This document shows, piece by piece, positions 7,741-16,170 of a stretch of 34,776 bases of DNA (its first letter is position 1; every line of letters starts with the position of its first letter). The DNA lies in assembly GCF_900240945.1 (NCBI RefSeq), contig NZ_OESG01000011.1:1-34776 (forward strand), given 5' to 3'. The DNA comes from Mycobacterium sp. 3519A. Lineage in GTDB: Bacteria > Actinomycetota > Actinomycetes > Mycobacteriales > Mycobacteriaceae. The translations under genes were made by a program, and so were the position numbers. The notes under the pieces were generated by a model, which saw only the letters and a list, made by a program, of their open reading frames with translations, was not told where the DNA came from and searched no databases.

Positions 7741-7764
7741 ACGTACCCAAAACCGTTTGTACGT
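7741..7764. repeat. Short inverted repeat ahead of the exported gene
   Basis: ACGTAC (7741-7746) and GTACGT (7759-7764) form a 6-bp inverted repeat with 12 bases between the arms. An inner AAAC/GTTT pair is also present (7750-7753 and 7755-7758). It lies 15-38 bases upstream of the start codon at 7726, so it could be an operator or an mRNA hairpin. The rest of the 7727-7881 gap shows no other clear element. Confidence 0.35.
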
Positions 7765-7881
7765 CGACTTTTGGTGAACATCAATCGAATACAGGCTTTC
7801 CCAACCGACGACCAGTGAACCTCATACGCAGTCACAGGTGAAAGTAACCTTGCGTAACATGTTGGCAGGCAGCATGGTTCT

Positions 7882-8259
7882 ATGAAATTCGTTATCGGCA
7901 TGGTGGCCGTTTGTGCGATGTTCCTCGGATGCGGCGTGGCTGAGGCGGACTCTCAGCCCAGCGTCGTGGGGCAGAAGTACAGCGACGCGTCATCTGCACT
8001 GTCATCAGCGGGTTTGGGGGTCGTGGTGTCGACGACCGTCGGCGATAGCGTCGACCGGTCAGACTGCATCGTCACGCGGCAGCAAAGCCGAACCGAGGCT
8101 CCGCCCGAGAACACCAGCGCTGGGCCGACCAACCAAGTTCTGCTGTCGCTGAACTGCGGAGCGCCGGTGGCCTCGGCAACGTCGTCTGGGAACTCGCTGG
8201 CCAGTCCTGAGGGCAGGGCCGCGGCCGCGGCAGCAGCCTCGAAGTCTTCCGGTAGCTGA
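7882..8259 (+). CDS. Secreted PASTA-like small protein
   Basis: The 125-residue product has a signal peptide (MKFVIGMVAVCAMFLGCGVAEA; cleavage after AEA is likely, and the FLGC inside it is a weak lipobox alternative). The mature part reads VVGQKYSDASSALSSAGL, the usual start of a PASTA domain, and runs to VLLSLNC. Two Cys (DCIV and LNC) probably form a disulfide. The tail is Ala/Ser-rich low complexity. Single-PASTA exported proteins are frequent in mycobacteria, and their ligands are unknown. The gene converges on the cyclase gene with a 3-base gap. Confidence 0.78.
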   Translation: MKFVIGMVAVCAMFLGCGVAEADSQPSVVGQKYSDASSALSSAGLGVVVSTTVGDSVDRSDCIVTRQQSRTEAPPENTSAGPTNQVLLSLNCGAPVASATSSGNSLASPEGRAAAAAAASKSSGS

Positions 8260-8262
8260 TCG

Positions 8263-9852
8263 CTAGACCGGGAGCGCCAGCCGCGTCGGTTCGTCGAGGC
8301 CTCGCAGCGTCACCGTGTCGCCGAGCGTCCAGTGGCCGCGCTCGCCTTCGCTGGCACTGTCCACGGTGTCGGAGGAGGCGAGTAGATGGCCTGGCGTGGT
8401 TTTGGACAGCTCGCACAGCCTTGCCGCTTCGTTCACGGGTTCACCGATGACGGTGTACTCGAAACGCTCCTTGGCGCCGACGTTTCCGGCCCCCGCCTGG
8501 CCCGAGGCGACGCCGAGGCCCGCCTCGCACTCCGGCACCTCCGCCCGTATCCGCCTGACGATGGCGCGACTGGCCGCGAGCGCTTCGTCCTCGGGACGAT
8601 CCAGCCGGTTCGGTGCGCCGAAAACCGCCAACGCACCGTCACCCTCGAACTTGTTCACGAAGCCGTGATGGCGGTCGACCTCCTCGACGATCACGGCGAA
8701 GAACCGGTTCAGCAGGTCGACCACCTCGGTCGCGGGTCGGCCCGCGACCAATTGGGTCGAACCGATGATGTCGACGAAAATCACCGCCACGTGGCGTTCT
8801 TCGCCGCCGAGTTCGAGGCGCTGCTGTTCGGCGGCGGCCGCCACCTCCCGGCCGACGTGGCGCCCGAACAGGTCACGGACACGCTCGCGTTCCCTCAGTC
8901 CGCGCACCATCGTGTTGAAGCCACGCTGTAATTCACCGAGTTCGGTGCCGTCGAACACCACGACGTTGCAGTCGAGGTCGCCTTGCTCGACATGCTTGAG
9001 CGCCGAGCGCACGACACGCACCGGGGTCGCCGTGAGCCACGACACAATCCACATCAAGGTGAAGCCGACGAGCAGCGCGAGGATCGCCAGAATCTCGACG
9101 GCGAGGGCGAATTGCGTCTCGGTCAGGTTCTGCAGCGCGACCGCGAACACCGCGAGCAACGCGATGCCGACCACGGGCAGTGAGGCGAGAAGCCACACCA
9201 GCATCAGTCGGCCCATGATGCCTGCAGTGAGCCTGCGTGGCGGCGGACCTGCTTCGAGCGCCTGCGCGGCGACGGGTCGCAGCGCGAACTCGGTCAACAG
9301 ATAACTGGCGGTCGCGACCACGACGCCGGCGAAGCTGACAGTGAAGAGGAATCGCGGGATGAATGCCGTGTTCTGCAAGCCGTACAGCGTGGTGAACAGC
9401 GCCGTCCCGACGCCCCACAGGAACAGGTGCGCCCTGGCGACCCGCCATGCCGCCAGGAAGGTGTTCAGCTGGTCTTCGCGTGTCGGTGCGACATCCTCGA
9501 TCGCCCACCGCAGCGCGTTGACGGTCCGATGGGTGATCCAGAACGTGCCGACCAACAGCGCCAGCAGGATGTAGGCCGGGCCCACCACCCACGTGATCCA
9601 GAACGGTGCGTCGGCGAAGACGCTCGGCACCGGAAACGCCACGATGACCAGCAGGAGCGCCGCGCCGATGCCGATCATGTTGGCGACCAGAATGAACACC
9701 GTCAGGATCACTTGGATGCGGACCCGCCGGCGCGCCTGACTTTCCGTCGATTTGCCCAACAGCCAGGAGCCGTAGTCGGGCGTATCGGGCAGCCTGCCGC
9801 TCTGCCGCGTCACTCTCTCCAGAACCCGGCCCAGTCTGCGCGCAACGCTCAT
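8263..9852 (-). CDS. Membrane class III adenylate cyclase with HAMP domain
   Basis: This is probably an adenylate cyclase that makes cAMP from ATP. The 529-residue protein has six hydrophobic segments (residues 45-275), a HAMP domain (about 275-325, ending GELQRGFNTMVRGL) and a C-terminal cyclase domain. In that domain the metal-binding Asp residues are near 361 (FVDIIGST) and 405, the Lys of KFEGDGALAVFG is near 401, and the transition-state Asn and Arg of GEPVNEAARL are near 474 and 478. All expected catalytic positions are therefore present. It corresponds to the Rv1318c/Rv1319c/Rv1320c group of M. tuberculosis, which has three tandem copies there and one here. A TAN3T box eight bases before the ATG suggests a leaderless mRNA. 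Confidence 0.92.
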   Translation of the reverse strand: MSVARRLGRVLERVTRQSGRLPDTPDYGSWLLGKSTESQARRRVRIQVILTVFILVANMIGIGAALLLVIVAFPVPSVFADAPFWITWVVGPAYILLALLVGTFWITHRTVNALRWAIEDVAPTREDQLNTFLAAWRVARAHLFLWGVGTALFTTLYGLQNTAFIPRFLFTVSFAGVVVATASYLLTEFALRPVAAQALEAGPPPRRLTAGIMGRLMLVWLLASLPVVGIALLAVFAVALQNLTETQFALAVEILAILALLVGFTLMWIVSWLTATPVRVVRSALKHVEQGDLDCNVVVFDGTELGELQRGFNTMVRGLRERERVRDLFGRHVGREVAAAAEQQRLELGGEERHVAVIFVDIIGSTQLVAGRPATEVVDLLNRFFAVIVEEVDRHHGFVNKFEGDGALAVFGAPNRLDRPEDEALAASRAIVRRIRAEVPECEAGLGVASGQAGAGNVGAKERFEYTVIGEPVNEAARLCELSKTTPGHLLASSDTVDSASEGERGHWTLGDTVTLRGLDEPTRLALPV

Positions 9853-9860
9853 CGTGCCTC

Positions 9861-9866
9861 AGCCTA
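9861..9866 (-). promoter_or_regulatory. Putative -10 box of cyclase gene (leaderless type)
   Basis: TAGGCT on the minus strand is followed by eight bases and the ATG at 9852. It faces away from the nucS box at 9886-9891, with 19 bases between them. Confidence 0.55.
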
Positions 9867-9885
9867 GATTGGCGCCATCTTTGCT

Positions 9886-9891
9886 TAAGGT
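9886..9891 (+). promoter_or_regulatory. Putative -10 box of nucS (leaderless type)
   Basis: TAAGGT is followed by six bases and the GTG at 9898. No Shine-Dalgarno sequence is visible, so a leaderless transcript is likely. Confidence 0.55.
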
Positions 9892-9897
9892 GTTCGG

Positions 9898-10569
9898 GTG
9901 CGTCTCGTGATCGCCCAGTGCACCGTTGACTACGTCGGGCGGCTGACCGCCCACCTCCCGTCGGCCCGCCGATTGCTGCTGTTCAAGGCGGACGGCTCGG
10001 TCAGCGTGCACGCCGACGACCGGGCCTACAAGCCGCTGAACTGGATGAGCCCACCCTGCTGGCTGTCCGAGCAGCTCGATGGCCCGGTGCCGGTGTGGGT
10101 CGTGGAGAACAAGGCGGGGGAGCAGCTCCGCATCACCGTCGAGGACATCGAGCACGATTCCAGCCACGAACTCGGCGTCGACCCCGGTCTGGTGAAGGAC
10201 GGCGTCGAGGCGCATCTGCAGGCCCTGCTTGCCGAGCATGTGGAGTTGCTCGGCACCGGCTACACGCTGGTGCGCCGTGAGTACATGACCGCGATCGGAC
10301 CCGTCGACCTGCTGTGCCGCGACGAGCAGGGCCGGTCGGTGGCCGTCGAGATCAAGCGGCGCGGCGAGATCGACGGCGTCGAGCAGCTCACCCGGTACCT
10401 CGAGCTGCTCAACCGCGACACGGTGCTGGCCCCGGTGAGCGGAGTCTTCGCCGCCCAACAGATCAAGCCGCAGGCCAGAACCCTCGCTACCGACCGCGGA
10501 ATCCGTTGTCTCACTTTGGACTACGACGCAATGCGCGGCATGGACAGCGCCGAGTTCAGGCTGTTCTGA
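9898..10569 (+). CDS. nucS: Mismatch-specific endonuclease NucS/EndoMS
   Basis: NucS cuts both strands at mismatches and is the key enzyme of the MutS/MutL-independent mismatch repair of actinobacteria and some archaea. The 223-residue product has the N-terminal DNA-binding half. The nuclease half has the PD-(D/E)XK residues Asp near 137 (GPVDLL), Glu near 151 and Lys near 153 (VEIKRR). The C-terminus SAEFRLF matches the short tail known to contact the DNA sliding clamp. Length is normal and the gene appears intact, so normal mutation avoidance is expected. It corresponds to Rv1321. Confidence 0.96.
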   Translation: MRLVIAQCTVDYVGRLTAHLPSARRLLLFKADGSVSVHADDRAYKPLNWMSPPCWLSEQLDGPVPVWVVENKAGEQLRITVEDIEHDSSHELGVDPGLVKDGVEAHLQALLAEHVELLGTGYTLVRREYMTAIGPVDLLCRDEQGRSVAVEIKRRGEIDGVEQLTRYLELLNRDTVLAPVSGVFAAQQIKPQARTLATDRGIRCLTLDYDAMRGMDSAEFRLF

Positions 10570-10581
10570 CAAACTGGTGGC

Positions 10582-10878
10582 ATGCCCCGGCGCCGCCCCC
10601 CACCTCGTCGGCAACGCCCGCTACCGCCGTTGCCGGACCGCCGCAGGGTGGAGACCGGGCCGGACGGTTATGACTACGAGGTCAGGCCGATCGCGGCGGC
10701 GCGGGCCGTCAAGACGTATCGCTGTCCGGGCTGCGACCACGAAATCCGTACGGGCACAGCGCATTTAGTGGTGTGGCCAGTGGACGGTGGGGAACATGCG
10801 GCCGAGGACCGGCGGCATTGGCATACCCCGTGCTGGACGAACCGGGCCACCCGCAGCCCGACGCGAAAGTGGAGCTAG
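10582..10878 (+). CDS. Conserved zinc-ribbon-like small protein (Rv1322 type)
   Basis: The 98-residue protein begins with a very basic Pro/Arg stretch (MPRRRPPPRRQRPLPPLP). It then has a probable zinc site, CPGC near residues 48-51 and HWHTPCW near 79-85, arranged like a treble-clef or ribbon fold. It follows nucS after 12 bases and holds the place of Rv1322, a conserved protein of unknown function sometimes labelled ATP/GTP-binding. The basic tail and zinc site would fit nucleic-acid binding, but that is inference. The stop shares a CTAG with the stop of the convergent epimerase gene. Confidence 0.85.
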   Translation: MPRRRPPPRRQRPLPPLPDRRRVETGPDGYDYEVRPIAAARAVKTYRCPGCDHEIRTGTAHLVVWPVDGGEHAAEDRRHWHTPCWTNRATRSPTRKWS

Positions 10879-11345
10879 TGGTCTTCGGCCGGCTCGACGA
10901 GCTCGACCAGCACCCCGCCCGCGTCCTTGGGATGGATGAAATTGATCCGCGAATCAGCGGTGCCGCGACGGGGCGCGTCGTAGAGCAACCGGATGCCCTG
11001 TTCGCGGAGTCGCTCGCTCAGCGCGTCGATGTCGCTGACGCGGTAGGCCAGTTGCTGGATGCCGGGCCCGCGCTTGTCGAGAAACTTCGCGATGGGCGAC
11101 TGCTCGTTCAGCGGCGACATTAGCTGAATCTGCGCGCTACCGACCGGGGCGCCGCGCACCGACAGCATCGCCTCGCGCACACCCTGGTCTTCGTTGACCT
11201 CTTCGTGCAGGACAATCATGCCGAGGTGGTCGTGGTACCACTTGATCGCGTCGTCGAGGTCGGCGACCGCGATGCCCACGTGGTCGATTGCTGTGATTAA
11301 GGCCGTTGCGATGATCGGTCGCGCATCGACCTGCTCGGCAGTCAT
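10875..11345 (-). CDS. mce: Methylmalonyl-CoA epimerase
   Basis: It interconverts (S)- and (R)-methylmalonyl-CoA, linking propionyl-CoA from odd-chain lipids and cholesterol to succinyl-CoA. The 156-residue product has the vicinal-oxygen-chelate fold. The first metal His is in AIDHVGIAVADLD, the middle one in GIQQLAYRV (a Gln position) with IQLMSP before it, and the Glu is in GGVLVELVEP. FIHPKDAGG is typical of the family. The ATG at 11343-11345 is supported by a TACCTT box six bases upstream; the open frame extends further to 11474 without support. It corresponds to Rv1322A and lies divergent from fadA4. Confidence 0.93.
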   Translation of the reverse strand: MTAEQVDARPIIATALITAIDHVGIAVADLDDAIKWYHDHLGMIVLHEEVNEDQGVREAMLSVRGAPVGSAQIQLMSPLNEQSPIAKFLDKRGPGIQQLAYRVSDIDALSERLREQGIRLLYDAPRRGTADSRINFIHPKDAGGVLVELVEPAEDH

Positions 11346-11351
11346 AACGTA

Positions 11352-11357
11352 AAGGTA
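11352..11357 (-). promoter_or_regulatory. Putative -10 box of epimerase gene (leaderless type)
   Basis: TACCTT on the minus strand is followed by six bases and the ATG at 11345. The box overlaps the near-palindrome AGGTAACCT. The 92-base gap 11346-11437 serves the divergent pair mce and fadA4. Confidence 0.45.
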
Positions 11358-11437
11358 ACCTAACGACCTCGGTTTCGATACTGGGGTCCCGACGGATAGC
11401 CTTTCAGGAGCCGCTGGAAACCTGGTTGGAGGCAGAT

Positions 11438-12619
11438 ATGACGACGTCGGTGATTGTTGCTGGAGCCCGCACACCGGTCGGCAAGTTGATGGGGTCGCTG
11501 CGGGATTTCTCGGGCAGCGATCTGGGCGGCATCGCCATCGCCGGTGCGCTGGAGAAGGCAGGAGTTCCGGCGTCGCTCGTCGAATACGTGATCATGGGTC
11601 AGGTGCTGACCGCCGGGGCCGGTCAAATGCCCGCTCGGCAGGCCGCCGTCGCCGGAGGGATCGGCTGGGATGTGCCCTCGCTGACCATCAACAAGATGTG
11701 TTTGTCCGGCATCGACGCCATCGCGCTGGCTGATCAACTCATCCGCGCAGGCGAATTCGACGTCGTCGTGGCCGGCGGCCAGGAGTCGATGACCAAGGCG
11801 CCGCACCTGCTGATGGACAGCCGCGCCGGCTACAAGTACGGCGACGTCACCGTGCTCGACCACATGGCATACGACGGTCTGCATGACGTGTTCACCGACC
11901 AACCGATGGGCGCGCTGACCGAGCAGCGCAACGACGTCGACCAGTTCAGCCGTGCCGAGCAGGACGAGGTCGCCGCGCGCTCACACCAAAAGGCTGCTGC
12001 GGCATGGAAAGACGGCGTCTTCGCCGACGAGGTGGTGCCGGTGAAGATCCCACAGCGCAAGGGTGATCCGCTGGAGTTCGCCGAGGACGAAGGCATCCGC
12101 GCCAACACCACGGCGGAATCGTTGGCCGGGCTCAAACCGGCGTTTCGCAAGGACGGCACCATCACTGCCGGTTCGGCGTCGCAGATCTCCGACGGCGCCG
12201 CCGCCGTCGTGGTGATGAATAAGGACAAGGCGCAGGAACTGGGATTGACCTGGCTGTGCGAGATCGGCGCGCACGGCGTCGTCGCGGGCCCAGACTCCAC
12301 CCTGCAGTCGCAACCGGCGAACGCGATCAAGAAAGCCATTGCCCGCGAAGGCATTTCGGTTGATCAGCTCGACGTGATCGAGATCAACGAGGCGTTCGCG
12401 GCGGTGGCGCTGGCGTCGACGAAGGAACTCGGCGTCGATCCGGAGAAGGTCAACGTCAACGGCGGGGCCATCGCGATCGGCCACCCGATCGGCATGTCCG
12501 GCGCGCGGATCACCCTGCACGCCGCGCTCGAGCTGGCACGTCGCGGTTCGGGCTACGCCGTGGCCGCGCTGTGCGGCGCAGGCGGCCAAGGCGACGCGCT
12601 GGTCCTGCGTCGGAGCTAG
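11438..12619 (+). CDS. fadA4: Acetyl-CoA C-acetyltransferase (thiolase)
   Basis: This thiolase condenses two acetyl-CoA to acetoacetyl-CoA or runs the reverse cleavage. The 393-residue product has the acyl-carrying Cys near 88 (INKMCLSG), the INEAF motif, the catalytic His near 349 ([11 protein letters not shown]) and the second Cys near 379 ([10 protein letters not shown]). All are intact. A full GGAGG at 11428-11432, five bases before the ATG, decides the start over an in-frame ATG four codons upstream. It corresponds to Rv1323 FadA4. Its divergent partner is methylmalonyl-CoA epimerase, so both belong to short-chain CoA metabolism. Confidence 0.95.
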   Translation: MTTSVIVAGARTPVGKLMGSLRDFSGSDLGGIAIAGALEKAGVPASLVEYVIMGQVLTAGAGQMPARQAAVAGGIGWDVPSLTINKMCLSGIDAIALADQLIRAGEFDVVVAGGQESMTKAPHLLMDSRAGYKYGDVTVLDHMAYDGLHDVFTDQPMGALTEQRNDVDQFSRAEQDEVAARSHQKAAAAWKDGVFADEVVPVKIPQRKGDPLEFAEDEGIRANTTAESLAGLKPAFRKDGTITAGSASQISDGAAAVVVMNKDKAQELGLTWLCEIGAHGVVAGPDSTLQSQPANAIKKAIAREGISVDQLDVIEINEAFAAVALASTKELGVDPEKVNVNGGAIAIGHPIGMSGARITLHAALELARRGSGYAVAALCGAGGQGDALVLRRS

Positions 12620-12663
12620 GCGTCTACGACGCGATGTAGTAGCCGGGGTGTTTTTCGGGCACA

Positions 12664-13047
12664 ATGGCGCCCATGACACCCGCATTCGACCTTCGGTCCG
12701 CCGCAGGTTGGTTTCGACTGATCGCCATGGCGGAAGCCGTGAGCTGGGTCGGTCTGCTGATCGGCATGTACTTCAAGTACCTGGGCACACCGCGCACCGA
12801 GATCGGCGTCAAGGTGTTCGGCATGGCCCACGGGCTGATCTTCATCGGCTTCGTGGTCGCCGGTCTGCTGGTCGGGATCGCCCACAACTGGGCCGCGCGA
12901 ACATGGTTGCTGGCGTTGCTGGCGAGCGTCGTGCCATTGGCCAGTGTGATCTTCCTCATATGGGCTGATCGGACCGGCCGGCTCGGGGTTGCCGGGGCGG
13001 CTGCGGCGGTCGTGCAACCGGGACGGCGCGCACCGGAAACGACGTGA
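12664..13047 (+). CDS. DUF3817 integral membrane protein
   Basis: The product is 127 residues (124 if the ATG at 12673 is used). It has three hydrophobic segments and the family pattern RLIAMAEAVSWVGLLIGMYFKYL followed by VFGMAHGLIFIGFV, which I recognise as DUF3817 (PF12823). The His in the second segment and the Lys-Tyr near the end of the first are typical. The function is unknown. It lies 44 bases after fadA4 and 13 bases before the CnoX-like gene, all on the plus strand, and may be part of one transcript. Confidence 0.85.
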   Translation: MAPMTPAFDLRSAAGWFRLIAMAEAVSWVGLLIGMYFKYLGTPRTEIGVKVFGMAHGLIFIGFVVAGLLVGIAHNWAARTWLLALLASVVPLASVIFLIWADRTGRLGVAGAAAAVVQPGRRAPETT

Positions 13048-13060
13048 CAGACTTGGGGGC

Positions 13061-13954
13061 GTGAGCCGTCCACGACCCCCTATCGCGGCCTCCATGGCCG
13101 GTGCAGTCGATCTGTCAGGTCTCAAGCAACGACCGGCGCCGTCCGGTGAGGGTGCCGCAGGCGGCGCCCAGCCTGCCGGCGTCGAGATCACCGAAGCCAA
13201 CCTCGAAGCCGAGGTGCTTGTCCGGTCCAACGAGGTGCCTGTCGTCGTGTTGCTGTGGTCACCCCGCAGCGAGGCCAGTGTGCAGCTCGGTGACATCCTC
13301 GGCCAGCTCGCGGCCGCCGACAGCGGCAAATGGTCGCTGACGACGGTGAACGTCGACACGGTGCCGCGGGTGGCGCAGATGTTCGGCGTGCAGGCGGTGC
13401 CCACGGTGGTGGCCCTGGCCGCTGGACAGCCGATCTCGAGCTTCCAGGGGGTGCAGCCGCCCGAACAGCTGCGCCGGTGGGTCGACTCCCTCCTGGACGC
13501 GACCGCGGGCAAGCTCAGCGGCGGAGGAGACGAACCCGAACAGGTCGATCCCGAACTGGCCAAAGCGCGTGAACACCTCGACAACGGGGACTTCGATGCG
13601 GCGTTGACGGCGTATCAAGCCCTGCTCGACGCGAACCCGAACCATGCAGAGGCCAAGGGCGCGGTGCGTCAGATCGGTTTCCTGCAGCGCGCCACGTCAC
13701 GCGCGCCTGGCGCGATCGTCGCCGCCGACGCCAAACCCGATGACATCGAATTGGCTTTCGCCGCCGCTGATGTCGACATCCTGCAGCAGAACGTCGCGGC
13801 GGCGTTCGACAGGCTGATCGGCTTGGTCAAGCGGACCGCAGGCGACGACCGGACCAAGGTCCGCACCCGGCTGATCGAGTTGTTCGACCTGTTCGACCCG
13901 GCCGACCCGGAGGTCATCGCGGGCCGACGCAAGCTGGCGAACGCGCTCTACTGA
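13061..13954 (+). CDS. Thioredoxin-fold/TPR protein, CnoX (YbbN)-like
   Basis: From the GTG at 13061 the product is 297 residues. It has a disordered N-terminus, a thioredoxin fold (about residues 45-150) and C-terminal TPR-like helices (about 165-297, including AREHLDNGDFDAALTAYQAL). The thioredoxin active site reads LWSPRSEASVQL, so the CXXC motif is absent and it cannot act as a dithiol oxidoreductase. The cis-Pro loop is kept (VQAVPTVVAL). This layout is that of YbbN/CnoX, a holdase chaperone and chaperonin partner in other bacteria. It corresponds to Rv1324. An upstream ATG at 12989 lies inside the DUF3817 gene, and GGGGG just before the GTG favours the later start. The gene converges on glgB with a 5-base gap. 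Confidence 0.9.
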   Translation: MSRPRPPIAASMAGAVDLSGLKQRPAPSGEGAAGGAQPAGVEITEANLEAEVLVRSNEVPVVVLLWSPRSEASVQLGDILGQLAAADSGKWSLTTVNVDTVPRVAQMFGVQAVPTVVALAAGQPISSFQGVQPPEQLRRWVDSLLDATAGKLSGGGDEPEQVDPELAKAREHLDNGDFDAALTAYQALLDANPNHAEAKGAVRQIGFLQRATSRAPGAIVAADAKPDDIELAFAAADVDILQQNVAAAFDRLIGLVKRTAGDDRTKVRTRLIELFDLFDPADPEVIAGRRKLANALY

Positions 13955-13959
13955 CGTAG

Positions 13960-16167
13960 TCAGGCCGGCTCGAACCACAGCGCGGCCAGTGGCGGCAGCA
14001 CCATCACCGCCGAGGCCGGGCGGCCGTGCCACGGCTCCTCAGTGGCCTCCACCGCGCCGTAATTGCCGATTCCCGCGCCGTTGTAGATGTCGGCGTCGGT
14101 GTTGAGCACCTCGCGCCACGTCCCGGCGTGCGGCAGCCCCAGCCGGTAGCGGGTGTGCTCAGAACCGGAGAAGTTGAACACGCACGCCAGCATCGAGCCG
14201 TCGTCGCCGAACCGCAGGAAACTCAACACGTTGTTGGCCGAGTCGTTGGCGTCGATCCACGAGTAACCCTCGGGACGGGTGTCCTGCGACCAGAGCGCAC
14301 GATGACTGCGGTAGATGCCGTTCATGTCCTGCATCAGCCGCTGAATGCCGGTGGAGAAGCTGTTCTCGTCGAGCTGGTACCAGTCGACGCCGCGCTCCTC
14401 GGACCACTCCGCACGCTGGCCGAACTCCTGACCCATGAACAGCAACTGCTTGCCAGGATGCGCCCACTGGTAGGCCAGCAGGCCCCGCAGGCCCGCCGCC
14501 TTGACGTGGTCGTTGCCCGGCATCCGGCCCCACAAGGTGCCCTTGCCGTGCACCACCTCGTCGTGGCTGATCGGCAGCACGAAGTTCTCGCTGTAGGCGT
14601 AGAGCATCGAGAAGGTGATCTCGTGGTGGTGGTAGCTGCGGTGGATCGGGTCGCGTTTGATGAACTCCAGCGTGTCGTTCATCCAGCCCATGTTCCACTT
14701 CATCGAAAAGCCAAGGCCGCCAAGGTTGGTCGCCCGTGTCACGCCAGGCCACGACGTCGACTCCTCGGCGACCGTCACGATGCCCGGTGCCACCTTGTGC
14801 ACGGTGGCGTTCATCTCCTGGAGGAACTGCACGGCTTCCAGGTTCTCGCGGCCGCCGTAGACGTTCGGAGTCCAACCGCCCTCCGGGCGCGAGTAGTCGA
14901 GGTAGAGCATCGACGCGACCGCATCGACACGCAGCCCGTCGATGTGGAATTCCTGCAGCCAGTACAGTGCGTTGGCGACGAGGAAATTGCGCACCTCGGC
15001 CCTTCCGAAGTCGAACACGTATGTACCCCAGTCCAATTGCTCGCCGCGGCGGGGATCGGAGTGTTCGTAGAGTGCGGTTCCGTCGAAGCGGCCCAGCGCC
15101 CACGCGTCCTTGGGGAAGTGCGCAGGCACCCAGTCCATGATCACGCCGATACCGGCCTGATGCAGTCGGTCCACCAGGTAGCGGAAGTCGTCGGGGTTCC
15201 CGAGGCGTGACGTCGGCGCGTAGTACGACGTGACCTGGTAGCCCCACGATCCGCCGAACGGGTGTTCGGCCACCGGCATCAACTCGACATGCGTAAAGCC
15301 CTGCGAGACCACGTATTCCGTCAGTTCGTCGGCCAGTTGTTGATAGCTCAGTCCCGGCCGCCAGGACATCAGGTGCACCTCGTAGGTGCTCATCGGCTCG
15401 AACACCGGGTTCTGGCCGGCACGTCGGGTCATCCAGTCGGAGTCGCTCCAGGTGTAGGCGCTCTTCGTCACCTTTGACGCGGTCTGCGGCGGTACCTCGG
15501 TGGCGAACGCCATCGGGTCGGCACGTTCGGTCACGGCGCCGTCGGCGCCGTGGATGCGGAACTTGTACAGTCCGCCGATCTCGAAGCCTGGCCAGAACAG
15601 CTCCCACACACCCGTCGAGCCGAGCACCCGCAATTGGGCCTCGTTACCGTCCCAGTGATTGAACTCGCCGATCAGGCTGACGCCCTTGGCATTCGGGGCC
15701 CACACCGCGAACGAGACGCCTTCCACCACCCCGTCGGGCGTGGTGAAACTGCGCGGGTGTGCGCCCAGGATCTCCCAGAGTCGTTCGTGGCGCCCCTCGG
15801 CGAACAGGTGCAGGTCCATCTCACCGAGCGTGGGCAGGAAGCGGTACGCGTCGGCGACGGTGTGGGTATGGGTGGCGCCGTCGGGGGCCGGGTAGCTGAC
15901 CTCGAGACGATAGTCGACGAGGTTGGTGAACGGCACCGCGACTGCGAACAGGCCCGACTCGATGTGGCTGAACGCATAGCGCTCGCCGCCGATGAGCGCG
16001 ACGACCTCCGCCGCGTGTGGCCGGTACGCGCGAATCACCGTGTGATCGCCGTATTCGTGAGCACCCAGAACCGAGTGCGGATCATGGTGTTCCCCGGCCA
16101 GAAGGCGGTTGAGGTCCGCGGTGTGTGGCCGAAGGTGCGGGCTCGTGCGTTGGTTCGTCTGAGTCAT
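13960..16167 (-). CDS. glgB: 1,4-alpha-glucan branching enzyme
   Basis: GlgB cuts an alpha-1,4-glucan and rejoins the piece as an alpha-1,6 branch. The 735-residue product contains an N-terminal module and CBM48 (about residues 25-230), then the GH13 barrel. The nucleophile Asp is near 415 ([10 protein letters not shown]), the acid Glu near 468 (TVAEES) and the third carboxylate Asp near 536 ([11 protein letters not shown]). A C-terminal beta domain ends the protein. All key residues are present, and length is close to the M. tuberculosis enzyme. It starts 3 bases after the glgE stop, so glgE-glgB form an operon of the GlgE pathway making cytosolic and capsular alpha-glucan. Confidence 0.96.
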   Translation of the reverse strand: MTQTNQRTSPHLRPHTADLNRLLAGEHHDPHSVLGAHEYGDHTVIRAYRPHAAEVVALIGGERYAFSHIESGLFAVAVPFTNLVDYRLEVSYPAPDGATHTHTVADAYRFLPTLGEMDLHLFAEGRHERLWEILGAHPRSFTTPDGVVEGVSFAVWAPNAKGVSLIGEFNHWDGNEAQLRVLGSTGVWELFWPGFEIGGLYKFRIHGADGAVTERADPMAFATEVPPQTASKVTKSAYTWSDSDWMTRRAGQNPVFEPMSTYEVHLMSWRPGLSYQQLADELTEYVVSQGFTHVELMPVAEHPFGGSWGYQVTSYYAPTSRLGNPDDFRYLVDRLHQAGIGVIMDWVPAHFPKDAWALGRFDGTALYEHSDPRRGEQLDWGTYVFDFGRAEVRNFLVANALYWLQEFHIDGLRVDAVASMLYLDYSRPEGGWTPNVYGGRENLEAVQFLQEMNATVHKVAPGIVTVAEESTSWPGVTRATNLGGLGFSMKWNMGWMNDTLEFIKRDPIHRSYHHHEITFSMLYAYSENFVLPISHDEVVHGKGTLWGRMPGNDHVKAAGLRGLLAYQWAHPGKQLLFMGQEFGQRAEWSEERGVDWYQLDENSFSTGIQRLMQDMNGIYRSHRALWSQDTRPEGYSWIDANDSANNVLSFLRFGDDGSMLACVFNFSGSEHTRYRLGLPHAGTWREVLNTDADIYNGAGIGNYGAVEATEEPWHGRPASAVMVLPPLAALWFEPA

Positions 16168-16170
16168 CTG

